64,000 bases of DNA, taken from positions 124,001-188,000 of the forward strand of contig NZ_VDHJ01000003.1 of assembly GCF_006334925.1 (NCBI RefSeq), in the 5' to 3' direction. The DNA comes from Corynebacterium tapiri. GTDB taxonomy: Bacteria; Actinomycetota; Actinomycetes; Mycobacteriales; Mycobacteriaceae. The notes below the pieces were generated by a model, which was given only the letters and a program-made list of their open reading frames with translations, was not told where the DNA came from and did no database searches. A program made the position numbers and the translations under genes. This document shows, in pieces, positions 15,638-25,823 of the stretch; within the stretch, counting starts at the first letter, position 1; each line of letters opens with the position of its first letter.

Positions 15638-16918
15638 TTAGTTCTGCTTCTCGACGGTCGCCAGCACAACTTCGCGTGCCGACGGCTGCTCCTGGGTAAT
15701 CACGATACCGGGCAGGGCCGAGTCCAAAGCGGGCTCGAAGCGGGACTCCTCATCGGTGTAGAGAGTCGCGATGGGATCGCCCTTGCGAACCTGCTCGCCG
15801 AGCGTCTTGTGCAGGCGCACTCCGGCGCCCATCTGGACGGCGTCTTCCTTACGCGCGCGACCCGCGCCCAAACGCCAGGACGCCACGCCGAGGGCGAGAG
15901 CGTCGAGGGTTCCCAGGTAGCCGTCTTCTTCGGCAAGGATGTCGTGCTGGTGACGAGCAGTCGGCAGGGTCGCGTCCGGGTCGCCTCCCTGTGCGCTGAC
16001 CATGCGACGCCAGCGGTCCATGGCACGGCCATCCTGAAGAGCGGCTCGCACATCGACGTCCGTCTTGCCGGCTGCGGCAAGCATGCGCTCGGCAAACTCC
16101 ACCGTCAACGTCACCACGTCCTCCGGGCCTCCACCGGCGAGAATCTCACGGGTCTCCTCGATTTCCAGGGCATTACCGATCGTCCGTCCCAGCGGCGTAG
16201 ACATATCGGTGAGTACGGCCGACGTCTCGACCCCGGCGTCGTTGCCCAGATCAACCATGGTGCGTGCCAGGATCTTGGCCTGCTCCAGATCCTTCATGAA
16301 GGCACCGGATCCGACCTTGACGTCCAGCACCAGGGAGTCTGCTCCTGCGGCGATCTTCTTGCTCATGATCGAGCTGGCAATAAGCGGGACGGAGTCCACG
16401 GTGCCGGTAACGTCGCGCAGCGCGTAAATACGCTTGTCAGCCGGTGCGAGATCCGAACCGGCGGCGGCAATGGCTACCCCCACATCAGTCAGGATCGCAC
16501 GGAGGCGCTCCGAATCGACATTTACGTTGAAGCCGGCGATGGACTCCAACTTGTCCAGGGTTCCGCCAGTGTGCCCTAGTCCCCGGCCCGAGAGCATAGG
16601 CACGCGAACTCCAAAGGCTGCGACGAGCGGGCCAAGCGGCAGGGAGATCTTGTCGCCCACTCCGCCGGTGGAGTGCTTGTCAGCGGTCGGCCCGCCAAGT
16701 CCGCTGAAGTCCATGCGCGTACCGGAGCCGATCATGGCGTTCGTCCACGTCACGGTCTCGCGGCGAGACATCCCGTTGAGGAAGATTGCCATGAGGAGCG
16801 CCGCGCACTGATCGTCGCCCATCTGCTCTTCGGTGTAGCTGCGGATTGCAAATGCGATTTGCTCGTCGGTGAGCTCATGTCCATCGCGCTTTGCCTTGAT
16901 GACATCGATGACGTCCAT
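15638..16918 (-). CDS. deoA: Pyrimidine-nucleoside/thymidine phosphorylase
   Basis: DeoA converts thymidine, deoxyuridine or uridine with phosphate to base and (deoxy)ribose-1-phosphate. The 426-residue protein shows the family signatures FSGLGGPTADKHSTGGVGDK (phosphate site, residues about 77-96), SGRGLGHTGGTLDKLES and LIASSIMSKKIAAGADSLVLDVK. The C-terminal domain contains the usual GRARKEDAV. ATG 16918 follows GAGG and starts MDVIDVIKAKRDGHELTDE. It is the first gene of deoA-deoC-mutase and is divergent from cdd across an operator-like region. Confidence 0.97.
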   Translation of the reverse strand: MDVIDVIKAKRDGHELTDEQIAFAIRSYTEEQMGDDQCAALLMAIFLNGMSRRETVTWTNAMIGSGTRMDFSGLGGPTADKHSTGGVGDKISLPLGPLVAAFGVRVPMLSGRGLGHTGGTLDKLESIAGFNVNVDSERLRAILTDVGVAIAAAGSDLAPADKRIYALRDVTGTVDSVPLIASSIMSKKIAAGADSLVLDVKVGSGAFMKDLEQAKILARTMVDLGNDAGVETSAVLTDMSTPLGRTIGNALEIEETREILAGGGPEDVVTLTVEFAERMLAAAGKTDVDVRAALQDGRAMDRWRRMVSAQGGDPDATLPTARHQHDILAEEDGYLGTLDALALGVASWRLGAGRARKEDAVQMGAGVRLHKTLGEQVRKGDPIATLYTDEESRFEPALDSALPGIVITQEQPSAREVVLATVEKQN

Positions 16919-16977
16919 TGCGCCTCGACCACCTTTCGGGTGAAGAAGACTAGATGCCTTCAGTTTCGAACCCGGGT

Positions 16978-17013
16978 GGAACATTTGTCAACACAAAAAG
17001 ACACTTTTGTTCC
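16978..17013. promoter_or_regulatory. Nested inverted repeats between deoA and cdd, candidate DeoR/SorC operator
   Basis: GGAACA (16978-16983) and TGTTCC (17008-17013) enclose two further inverted repeats: TTTGT-CAAC-ACAAA (16984-16997) and ACAAAA-N6-TTTTGT (16993-17010). The cluster sits midway in the 151-bp divergent intergenic region and could control both operons. The regulator encoded at 18726-19667 is the natural candidate. Confidence 0.5.
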
Positions 17014-17056
17014 CCCCGTTCGTTTCCCCTGCTAGACCGGGGAGATACCGGGGTTG

Positions 17057-17062
17057 TAGCAT
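17057..17062 (+). promoter_or_regulatory. Candidate -10 box of cdd (leaderless)
   Basis: TAGCAT matches TANNNT and ends 7 nt before the ATG at 17070. No Shine-Dalgarno lies between, so transcription would start at or next to the start codon. Confidence 0.45.
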
Positions 17063-17069
17063 TCCAGTC

Positions 17070-17477
17070 ATGGCCCAATACTCCGACGAAGAGCTCCTCT
17101 CGGCCGCCCGCGAAGCAGCCGCTAATGCTTACGCTCCCTACAGTTCTTTTCCCGTCGGCGCAGCCGTCTGGCCTGGTGAAGGCCAGCCTGTTTTCCTCGG
17201 TTGCAACGTGGAAAACGCCGCCTACGGTGAAGCAATCTGTGCAGAGCGAAATGCAGTCACCACGATGGTCGCCCAAGGAATTCGACAGGTGGACACTGTG
17301 GCCGTCATCGGCCTCAAGGCACACCCCTGCTACCCCTGTGGTGCGTGCCGTCAGGTGCTGCGCGAGTTTGGTTGCCGCCGCGTCGTGGTGGAGGGCCCCG
17401 ATGGGCGCCCGGTAGCCCACGACTTCTCTGAGCTTTTGCCCTATTCCTTCGGGCCGGACGCGCTGTCTGGCGTCTAG
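17070..17477 (+). CDS. cdd: Cytidine deaminase
   Basis: Cdd deaminates cytidine and deoxycytidine to (deoxy)uridine. The 135-residue tetrameric-type enzyme contains CNVENAAYGEAICAERNAV, with the catalytic Cys-Ala-Glu, and HPCYPCGACRQVLREF, with the two further zinc-binding Cys. ATG 17070 is where homology begins (MAQYSDEELLSAAREA). No good ribosome-binding site is seen, while a TANNNT box lies 7 nt upstream. It is followed 38 nt later by nupC. Confidence 0.97.
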   Translation: MAQYSDEELLSAAREAAANAYAPYSSFPVGAAVWPGEGQPVFLGCNVENAAYGEAICAERNAVTTMVAQGIRQVDTVAVIGLKAHPCYPCGACRQVLREFGCRRVVVEGPDGRPVAHDFSELLPYSFGPDALSGV

Positions 17478-17515
17478 TCCTCTCCCCCGGAACTCACGAA
17501 AGACCAAACATTCTC

Positions 17516-18733
17516 ATGGATCGCCTACAAGGCCTCATCGGCATCGCCCTGATCCTCGTGCTGATCATTGGCTTCTCGTCGTCGCGCAAGAATATTAAAT
17601 GGCGCACGCTCATCGTCGGACTCGTTCTTCAGATCGTGTTCGCCCTGCTGATTATCGGATGGAAGCCCGGCTTCGCAGCCCTGAAGTGGTTCTCCCACCA
17701 GATGGAAAAGCTCATCGACTTCACATCTGAGGGCACGTCCTTTGTCTTTGGCCCGCTATTCGGCGAAGACGTCGGATTCATCTTCGCCCTCAACGTGCTC
17801 CCCGTGATCATCTTCCTGGGTGCACTCATTTCCGCGGCCTACTACCTGCGCATTCTCCAGTGGTTCGTGGAGATCGTGGGAACCGCCCTGGGCAAGCTGC
17901 TGGGCACCTCCAAGGTGGAAAGTGTCTGGGCCTCCACCGTTATCTTCCTGGGGCAGTCCGAGGCTCCGCTGGTTATCCGCCCCTGGCTAAGCAAGCTGAC
18001 CCGTAGTGAGCTCTACGCCTGCATGACCGGTGGCTTCGCCTCCGTGGCCGGCTCCACCCTGATCGGCTACTCCCTGCTGGGCGCTCCCCTGGAATACCTC
18101 CTAGCCGCCTCGGTGATGAACGCTCCCGGTTCCCTGCTGATCGCCAAGACCCTCATTCCGGAGACCGAGGTCTCCACGGCCAGCGCAAATGTTCGCAACA
18201 TCCGCGATGAGGAAAACCGCAACCTCATCGACGCCCTGGGCTCCGGTGCCTTGGCTGGTGGCCGCATCGCAGTGACGGTCGCCTGCCTGCTCATCGCCTT
18301 CGTCGCGTTGATCGCCATGCTCTCCGCAATGGTCGGCGGCATTGGCCACCTGTTCGGGCATGATAACTGGTCGCTCGAGGGGCTGTTCGGTCTGATTTTC
18401 GCCCCGCTTGCTTGGGCCATTGGTGTGCCGTGGAATGAGGCTGGCCTGGTAGGTAACTTCATCGGTCAGAAGACCATCATCAACGAGTTCGTCGGTTACA
18501 CCTCCTTCTCCGAGCACGTTGCTCAGATGAGCGACAAGGCGATCATGATCTCTACCTTCGCGCTCGCCGGCTTTGCCAACCTTTCCTCCATCGCCATCCA
18601 GATCGGCGCCTTCGGTGCTCTGGCTCCGGAGCGCCGCTCCGACGTGGCCCAGCTGGGCATGCGCGCCCTGGCTGCCGGCTTCCTCACCAACATGCTGAAC
18701 GCCGCAATTGTTGGTGTGGTCGCGTTTAGCTAA
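17516..18733 (+). CDS. nupC: Concentrative nucleoside transporter (CNT family)
   Basis: This 405-residue proton- or sodium-coupled nucleoside importer has about nine membrane segments. Family features include FLGQSEAPLVIRPWL (the G-Q-S-E-A motif of the binding site), MTGGFASVAGSTLIGY, SVMNAPGSLLIAK and GLVGNFIGQKTIINEFVGY. It ends AFANLSSIAIQIGAFGAL-like sequence typical of NupC. It follows cdd in the same orientation and converges with the deoR gene, the stops overlapping by 8 bp in a palindromic TTAGCTAA. Confidence 0.96.
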   Translation: MDRLQGLIGIALILVLIIGFSSSRKNIKWRTLIVGLVLQIVFALLIIGWKPGFAALKWFSHQMEKLIDFTSEGTSFVFGPLFGEDVGFIFALNVLPVIIFLGALISAAYYLRILQWFVEIVGTALGKLLGTSKVESVWASTVIFLGQSEAPLVIRPWLSKLTRSELYACMTGGFASVAGSTLIGYSLLGAPLEYLLAASVMNAPGSLLIAKTLIPETEVSTASANVRNIRDEENRNLIDALGSGALAGGRIAVTVACLLIAFVALIAMLSAMVGGIGHLFGHDNWSLEGLFGLIFAPLAWAIGVPWNEAGLVGNFIGQKTIINEFVGYTSFSEHVAQMSDKAIMISTFALAGFANLSSIAIQIGAFGALAPERRSDVAQLGMRALAAGFLTNMLNAAIVGVVAFS

Positions 18734-19667
18734 CGTGCTTCTCGACGATCCGGCGAGCCGTCTCCCGGTCGATCACCAGGTGGCTCGCTAGGCCCATGTC
18801 CAGCGCCACCGCGATCGCCTGAGCTTTTGCCCGTCCTCCCGCTACCAAGATGCGGGTGGGGCGGGTTTTGAGGTTTTCCAAGGTAATACCTACTGTGCGC
18901 CGGTCAATGCTGTCCACGGCAATGGCGCCCTGAGCGTCAAAAAAGCGCGAGCAGGCATCCCCCACCGCATTGGCTTCCAGGATCGCCAGCTCCTCGTCGT
19001 TGAGATACCCCAAATTCAAGGGCAGGGACTCTTGAGCGATGTGCCCGACGGTAAACACCGCAACATCTGCGTGCCGCCCGCGCTCCAGGATGTGCGCAAT
19101 GTGGCGGTCCTGCTCCACCACTTCCTTGACCTCTGCATTGTCAAAGATCACCGGTAGCGGCAGAGTCAGCGCGTTTGCGTGCAACGCCCGACAGAACAGG
19201 TTGATCGTGTCCAGGTCGTTGGTCGTGGACTGGGTGTAGCTCATCCCGCCTTTCAGCTGCACCACCTCTACCCCTTCGGTGGCAAGCGGTTCTAAGGCGC
19301 GTGCAATGGCGTACATCGTGCGCCCCCAACTCACCCCCACGCAGGCGCCGTCGAAGACTTCTGCTTCAACTACTCGGGCACCTGCTTGCCCGAGCTCATC
19401 GAGCAGACTATCCGGATGTGCCGCATCGACGATGTGGACCTGGCGCAGTGCCGGATACATCATGAGGAGCTGATCGGTCAGCTCACCGCGCGCTTCACGC
19501 GGGTCATTGACCGTGATGGTGACAAAGCCGCGGTCGCGGGCATGGGCAAGCAGCTTGGCCACCGTCGGACGCGAGACCCCTAACTCGTCGGCAACCTGCG
19601 CTTGGCTAAAGCCTGACAGATAATACAGCTTTGCCGAGCGAAGGGCCTGCTCATCCCGCGTATCCAT
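18726..19667 (-). CDS. deoR: SorC/DeoR-type transcriptional regulator of nucleoside catabolism
   Basis: This 313-residue protein has the SorC arrangement. The N-terminal helix-turn-helix (SGFSQAQVADELGVSRPTVAKLL, key residues Q, A, D, S, R and T, about residues 19-41) is followed by a C-terminal sugar-phosphate-binding domain with GVSWGRTMYAIA, VVQLKGGM and LVAGGRAKAQAIAVAL. Bacillus subtilis DeoR, of the same family, represses dra-nupC-pdp and is released by deoxyribose-5-phosphate. The position beside cdd-nupC and deoA-deoC supports the same role here. A TACGCT -10-like box lies 6 nt before ATG 19667, and its upstream part runs into the rpsP terminator. Confidence 0.88.
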   Translation of the reverse strand: MDTRDEQALRSAKLYYLSGFSQAQVADELGVSRPTVAKLLAHARDRGFVTITVNDPREARGELTDQLLMMYPALRQVHIVDAAHPDSLLDELGQAGARVVEAEVFDGACVGVSWGRTMYAIARALEPLATEGVEVVQLKGGMSYTQSTTNDLDTINLFCRALHANALTLPLPVIFDNAEVKEVVEQDRHIAHILERGRHADVAVFTVGHIAQESLPLNLGYLNDEELAILEANAVGDACSRFFDAQGAIAVDSIDRRTVGITLENLKTRPTRILVAGGRAKAQAIAVALDMGLASHLVIDRETARRIVEKHVS

Positions 19668-19673
19668 GGAAAA

Positions 19674-19679
19674 AGCGTA
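19674..19679 (-). promoter_or_regulatory. Candidate -10 box of deoR (leaderless)
   Basis: TACGCT on the minus strand fits TANNNT and ends 6 nt before ATG 19667. The position of any -35 would fall within the rpsP terminator stem. Confidence 0.35.
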
Positions 19680-19681
19680 AC

Positions 19682-19722
19682 AAAACGCCGCCCGCCCCCT
19701 ATCGATGGGAGCGGGCGGCGTT
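19682..19722 (-). terminator. Rho-independent terminator of rpsP
   Basis: The 12-bp perfect arms AACGCCGCCCGC (19684-19695) and GCGGGCGGCGTT (19711-19722) are followed on the minus strand by TTTTG. The hairpin starts 22 nt after the rpsP stop. Confidence 0.85.
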
Positions 19723-19744
19723 ACGCAGCTTAAGAAGCGCAGAA

Positions 19745-20257
19745 TTACTCTGCGGACTTCTCCTCGGCAGCCTCAGCGTCGGCATCAGCCTCGCCTGCAG
19801 CAGCGGCCTCAGCCTCAGCCTTGCGGGCAGCCTCTGCCTCGGCAGCAGCCTTGGCCTCAGCCTCTTCCTTAGCCTTCTGCTTCTTCTCGGTGATGGCCTC
19901 GATGGTCGGGCCGTCGTTAGCCTCAGCCAGAGCCTGGTTGAACAGGTCAAGCTTGGAAGGCTTCTCCTCGGCAACCTTGAGGGTTCCCTCGGCACCGTCG
20001 AGACCCTTGTGCTTCTGCCAGTCGCCGGTCACCTTGAGGATGGCCAAAACCGGCTCGGTCGGCTGAGCACCAACGCCGAGCCAGTACTGAGCGCGCTCGG
20101 AGTCGATCTTGATGACGGACGGGTTCTCCTTGGGCTGGTAGATGCCCAGGTTCTCGATCACGCGACCGTCACGACGGGTGCGGGCATCAGCAACCACCAC
20201 ACGGTACTGGGGGTTGCGGATCTTACCCATGCGCTGCAGCTTAATCTTTACGGCCAT
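19745..20257 (-). CDS. rpsP: 30S ribosomal protein S16 with Ala/Glu-rich C-terminal extension
   Basis: S16 is an early 30S assembly protein. The first ~80 residues are canonical ([32 protein letters not shown]). They are followed by a linker and a low-complexity, highly charged Ala/Glu/Lys tail from about residue 120 to 170. Actinobacterial S16 proteins often carry such tails. ATG 20257 is preferred over ATG 20263 because GGAG lies 7 nt upstream of it. Its usual partner rimM is 10 kb away, beyond the nucleoside genes. Confidence 0.97.
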   Translation of the reverse strand: MAVKIKLQRMGKIRNPQYRVVVADARTRRDGRVIENLGIYQPKENPSVIKIDSERAQYWLGVGAQPTEPVLAILKVTGDWQKHKGLDGAEGTLKVAEEKPSKLDLFNQALAEANDGPTIEAITEKKQKAKEEAEAKAAAEAEAARKAEAEAAAAGEADADAEAAEEKSAE

Positions 20258-20294
20258 TGCCATACTCCATTCTTGTCACCGGGCAGTACAGACA

Positions 20295-20309
20295 CTTCAC
20301 GTCGTGAAG
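20295..20309. repeat. Short inverted repeat in the rpsP leader
   Basis: CTTCAC-GTC-GTGAAG lies 38 nt upstream of the rpsP start. It could be a leader hairpin or an operator. Nothing else distinctive is seen in the 260-bp divergent gap up to 20517 apart from the ribosome-binding sites. Confidence 0.3.
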
Positions 20310-20517
20310 CCGGTTCAACCCTTGGTTTGGTCTGCGAGTGACGTTGTCCGGCCGACCGTGGTCGGGCGCGGCGCTTCGCAGTCATGAACACGAAAAGCCT
20401 AGCCGAGCCCCTCACAAAAGACGAAATCGTCCACAAACGGGGCGTGGCGAGGACTGGAAGTAGTTGCCAGTAAATTACATTGATTCTGACCCGGTGGATT
20501 TGATGAGGAGATTTTTC

Positions 20518-21726
20518 GTGCAAGAAGCAGGCACCACTGCATTTCGTCCACGTCTAGTGGGCGCAGGGACCATTTCCCTCTTGCTTGCCGCACTCGGTGC
20601 ATTCGTCGTCTGGTGCTACCTCGTCGCCGAGGAGAAGACACCACTGACCTGGGTCGTCCCCATCGATCTCGCCATTTACCAAAAAGCAGGCACAGAGGTC
20701 AGCAACGGAGGCCTACTGTATGACGCTCCGTATATCTACGACCTCCCCTTTACCTACCCGCCGTTTTCCGGCGTGCTCTTCCAGGGGCTAGCCGGACTCA
20801 ATGATTACGCCCTGGTCAGCGTTTGGCATGGAGCTATTGCCCTGGTTGTCCTGGCCGTCTTGCTTATGGTGTTGCGGGAACGGGGATTTCGCGTAGGGCC
20901 CGTTGGCATTGCCATTGCCCTGCTATTCACCCTGTGCCTCGCCGGGACTGAACCGCTGTCTGGAACTTTCTTCTTCGGCCAGATCAACGTATTCCTCATG
21001 GGGCTGGTAGCGCTAGACCTTATCCCCCGGCGGCTGCGACTTCCCGGTGTTGGCATCGGCCTGGCAGCGGGCATCAAACTGACCCCGGCCTTCATGGGCC
21101 TGGTGCTGCTCATCCAGCGTCGTTGGTGGGCGGCCGTCGGATCGATCGTGACGTTCTTTATCACTGTGGCCATCGGATTCTGGGGTATTCGTGACGCCAA
21201 GGACTTCTGGCTGGATGCCATGTTCGACTCCTCGCGCGTCGGCGAGCACCTCAACCCCGGTGCGCAGTCTCTCAAGTCCGTTCTGATTCGCTTCTTCGAC
21301 CTGGACTCTTCTGCCGTGTGGGGCCTGGCGGTACTGGCGACTTTCGCTTTGGTGTGTGTGGCTATCTACCGCGCGGTCAAGCGCGAGAACAATACCCTGG
21401 CGATGTGCTTTGCCGGTATCGGCGCTTGCCTGATCTCCCCGTTTTCCTGGTTCCACCACTGGGTCTGGGTTCTGCCCTTGGGCTTTGCCATTCTGCTGGG
21501 CGTCAACGCACAGCTGGGACGCCGCGCCCACGCGTGGTGGCAGCGTCAGGCAGTGGGCGCAGCGTCCGTGCTCGCGGCCGTCGCTACGCTCGCACCGTTT
21601 GCCACCTTGTTGGTGATCCCGAACATGCCTTCAGACTTTTATACGCCAGCAGGATTGCTCATCCTCCTGGCATATGTGGTCTACAGCTTCGCGGTTCCTA
21701 CTTCTTCCCGCGCAGTCGGTTCATAG
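20518..21726 (+). CDS. GT87 family (DUF2029) polyprenyl-phosphate-mannose-dependent glycosyltransferase-like membrane protein
   Basis: This 402-residue protein has about ten hydrophobic segments, the first at TISLLLAALGAFVVWCYLVA. The GT-C signature region WVVPIDLAIYQKAG (acidic Asp after the first helix) is followed by the periplasmic loop FTYPPFSGVLFQGL, and GQINVFLMGLVALDL and AAGIKLTPAFMGLVLLI match the DUF2029/GT87 pattern. In corynebacteria such enzymes add mannose to lipomannan/lipoarabinomannan or related glycolipids; the exact substrate cannot be read. GTG 20518 has GAGGAG 7 nt upstream. It converges with ffh, overlapping by 29 bp. Confidence 0.85.
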   Translation: MQEAGTTAFRPRLVGAGTISLLLAALGAFVVWCYLVAEEKTPLTWVVPIDLAIYQKAGTEVSNGGLLYDAPYIYDLPFTYPPFSGVLFQGLAGLNDYALVSVWHGAIALVVLAVLLMVLRERGFRVGPVGIAIALLFTLCLAGTEPLSGTFFFGQINVFLMGLVALDLIPRRLRLPGVGIGLAAGIKLTPAFMGLVLLIQRRWWAAVGSIVTFFITVAIGFWGIRDAKDFWLDAMFDSSRVGEHLNPGAQSLKSVLIRFFDLDSSAVWGLAVLATFALVCVAIYRAVKRENNTLAMCFAGIGACLISPFSWFHHWVWVLPLGFAILLGVNAQLGRRAHAWWQRQAVGAASVLAAVATLAPFATLLVIPNMPSDFYTPAGLLILLAYVVYSFAVPTSSRAVGS

Positions 21727-23302
21727 CCTCGTTGAAGTCGAGGTTATTGAGGTCAATGTCCTCCATGCCCTTGGGCATCTGCGGCTGTGCCTGAGGCTGC
21801 TGCCCCTGCTGCGCCATCTTCTGTAGCTGCGCCATATCCGGCATTCCAGGCATGCCCGGCATGCTCGGCTGCTGCGGGCGGTTCTTCACCGGCTTACGCT
21901 TGCCGTTCTTCCCCTTGCGCCCTTTGGGCTTCTTCTTGGTAGCCGAGCGCTGCATGCCGCCCATGCCCATCTGCCCAGCCATCTTGGACATCATCTTCTT
22001 GGCCTCGAAGAAGCGCTCGACTAGCTGGTTGACGTCCGAAACGTCCACACCCGAACCAAGGGCGATGCGCTTGCGACGCGAGGCGTTGAGGATCTTCGGG
22101 TTCTCGCGCTCCGCCGGCGTCATGCCGCGGATGATGGCCTGGATGCGGTCGATCTGCTTCTCATCCACCATCTCGGCCATCTGATTCATCTGCTTGCCGC
22201 CGGGAAGCATCTTGAGCAGATTGCCGATCGGACCCATGCGTCGGATCATGAGCAGCTGGTCGAGGAAGTCGTTGAGCGTGAGCTCTCCGCTGCCGAGCTT
22301 CTTGGCGGCAGCCTCCGCCTTCTCCTGGTCCATGACGGACTCGGCCTGCTCGATCAGGCTGAGCACGTCACCCATGCCGAGGATGCGGCTGGCCATGCGC
22401 TCCGGGTGGAAGACGTCGAAGTCCTTGAGCTTCTCACCCGTAGAGGCGAACAGAATGGGCTTGCCGGTGACCTCGCGGATGGAGAGCGCAGCACCACCAC
22501 GGGCATCGCCATCCAGCTTGGTCAACACCACACCGGTGAAGTCCACGCCGTCGGCGAAGGCCTGGGCGGTGCTCACCGCGTCCTGACCAATCATCGAGTC
22601 GATGACGAACAGAACTTCATCTGGGTTCACGGCATCGCGGATGTTGCGCGCCTGGGTCATCAGCTCCTCGTCGATGCCCAAGCGACCAGCGGTATCGATG
22701 ATGACCACATCGTGCTGCGTGCGCTTCGCCTCGGCGATACCACGCCGGGCAACATCAACCGGGTCGCCGTGGGAGGTGCCCATCTCGTGCGCGTGGGAAT
22801 CCAGGGACGTGCCCGGATCGGGAGCAAAGGTAGGCACCTCTGCCCGCTCACCGACGATCTGCAGCTGCTGAACTGCACCCGGACGCTGCAGGTCACACGC
22901 CACCAACATCGGGGTGTGCCCCTGACCAGCCAGGTGCTTGGCCAGCTTTCCGGCCAGCGTCGTCTTACCAGCACCCTGCAGACCCGCCAGCATGATCACG
23001 GTCGGCGGGTTCTTGGCCAGGTTGAGGCGACGCGTCTCGCCACCGAGGATCGCCTTAAGTTCCTCGTTGACGATCTTGACAACCTGCTGTGCAGGGTTAA
23101 GCGCCGCAGAAACCTCTGCGCCGTTCGCGCGCTCCTTGATGCGGGCAATGAAACCGCGCACAACCGGCAGGGAGACGTCGGCCTCGAGAAGGGCTAGACG
23201 GATCTCACGGGCAGTGGCATTGATGTCTGCCTCCGTGAGCTTGCCTTTTCCGCGCAGGCCGGTGAGCGCATTTGTCAAGCGATCGGACAGTGACTCAAAC
23301 AC
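21698..23302 (-). CDS. ffh: Signal recognition particle protein Ffh
   Basis: Ffh binds 4.5S RNA and signal sequences and delivers ribosomes to FtsY. The 534-residue protein has the N domain (MFESLSDRLTNALTGLRGKG), the GTPase G domain with GLQGAGKTTLAGKLA, DTAGRLGID and TKLDGDARGG, and a Met-rich M domain with PGGKQMNQMAEM. The Gln/Pro/Met-rich tail near residues 460-520 is longer than in Escherichia coli and typical for actinobacteria. GTG 23302 is preceded by GAGGAA. The 3' end overlaps the convergent GT87 gene by 29 bp. The 4.5S RNA gene is not evident in this window. Confidence 0.97.
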   Translation of the reverse strand: MFESLSDRLTNALTGLRGKGKLTEADINATAREIRLALLEADVSLPVVRGFIARIKERANGAEVSAALNPAQQVVKIVNEELKAILGGETRRLNLAKNPPTVIMLAGLQGAGKTTLAGKLAKHLAGQGHTPMLVACDLQRPGAVQQLQIVGERAEVPTFAPDPGTSLDSHAHEMGTSHGDPVDVARRGIAEAKRTQHDVVIIDTAGRLGIDEELMTQARNIRDAVNPDEVLFVIDSMIGQDAVSTAQAFADGVDFTGVVLTKLDGDARGGAALSIREVTGKPILFASTGEKLKDFDVFHPERMASRILGMGDVLSLIEQAESVMDQEKAEAAAKKLGSGELTLNDFLDQLLMIRRMGPIGNLLKMLPGGKQMNQMAEMVDEKQIDRIQAIIRGMTPAERENPKILNASRRKRIALGSGVDVSDVNQLVERFFEAKKMMSKMAGQMGMGGMQRSATKKKPKGRKGKNGKRKPVKNRPQQPSMPGMPGMPDMAQLQKMAQQGQQPQAQPQMPKGMEDIDLNNLDFNEAMNRLRGKK

Positions 23303-23361
23303 GTCGCGTAGTTCCTCGCGTTCTGTAAAAAGGGTCAGTTCTAGCGTTTAACCCCACTAGA

Positions 23362-25807
<2,446 letters not shown>

Positions 25808-25823
25808 TTAGTTTAGTCCCAGG

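Noticed and set aside
14906..16579. A 557-residue open frame on the plus strand across deoC and deoA
   Set aside because: It crosses two well-supported genes in antisense and shows no recognisable domain.
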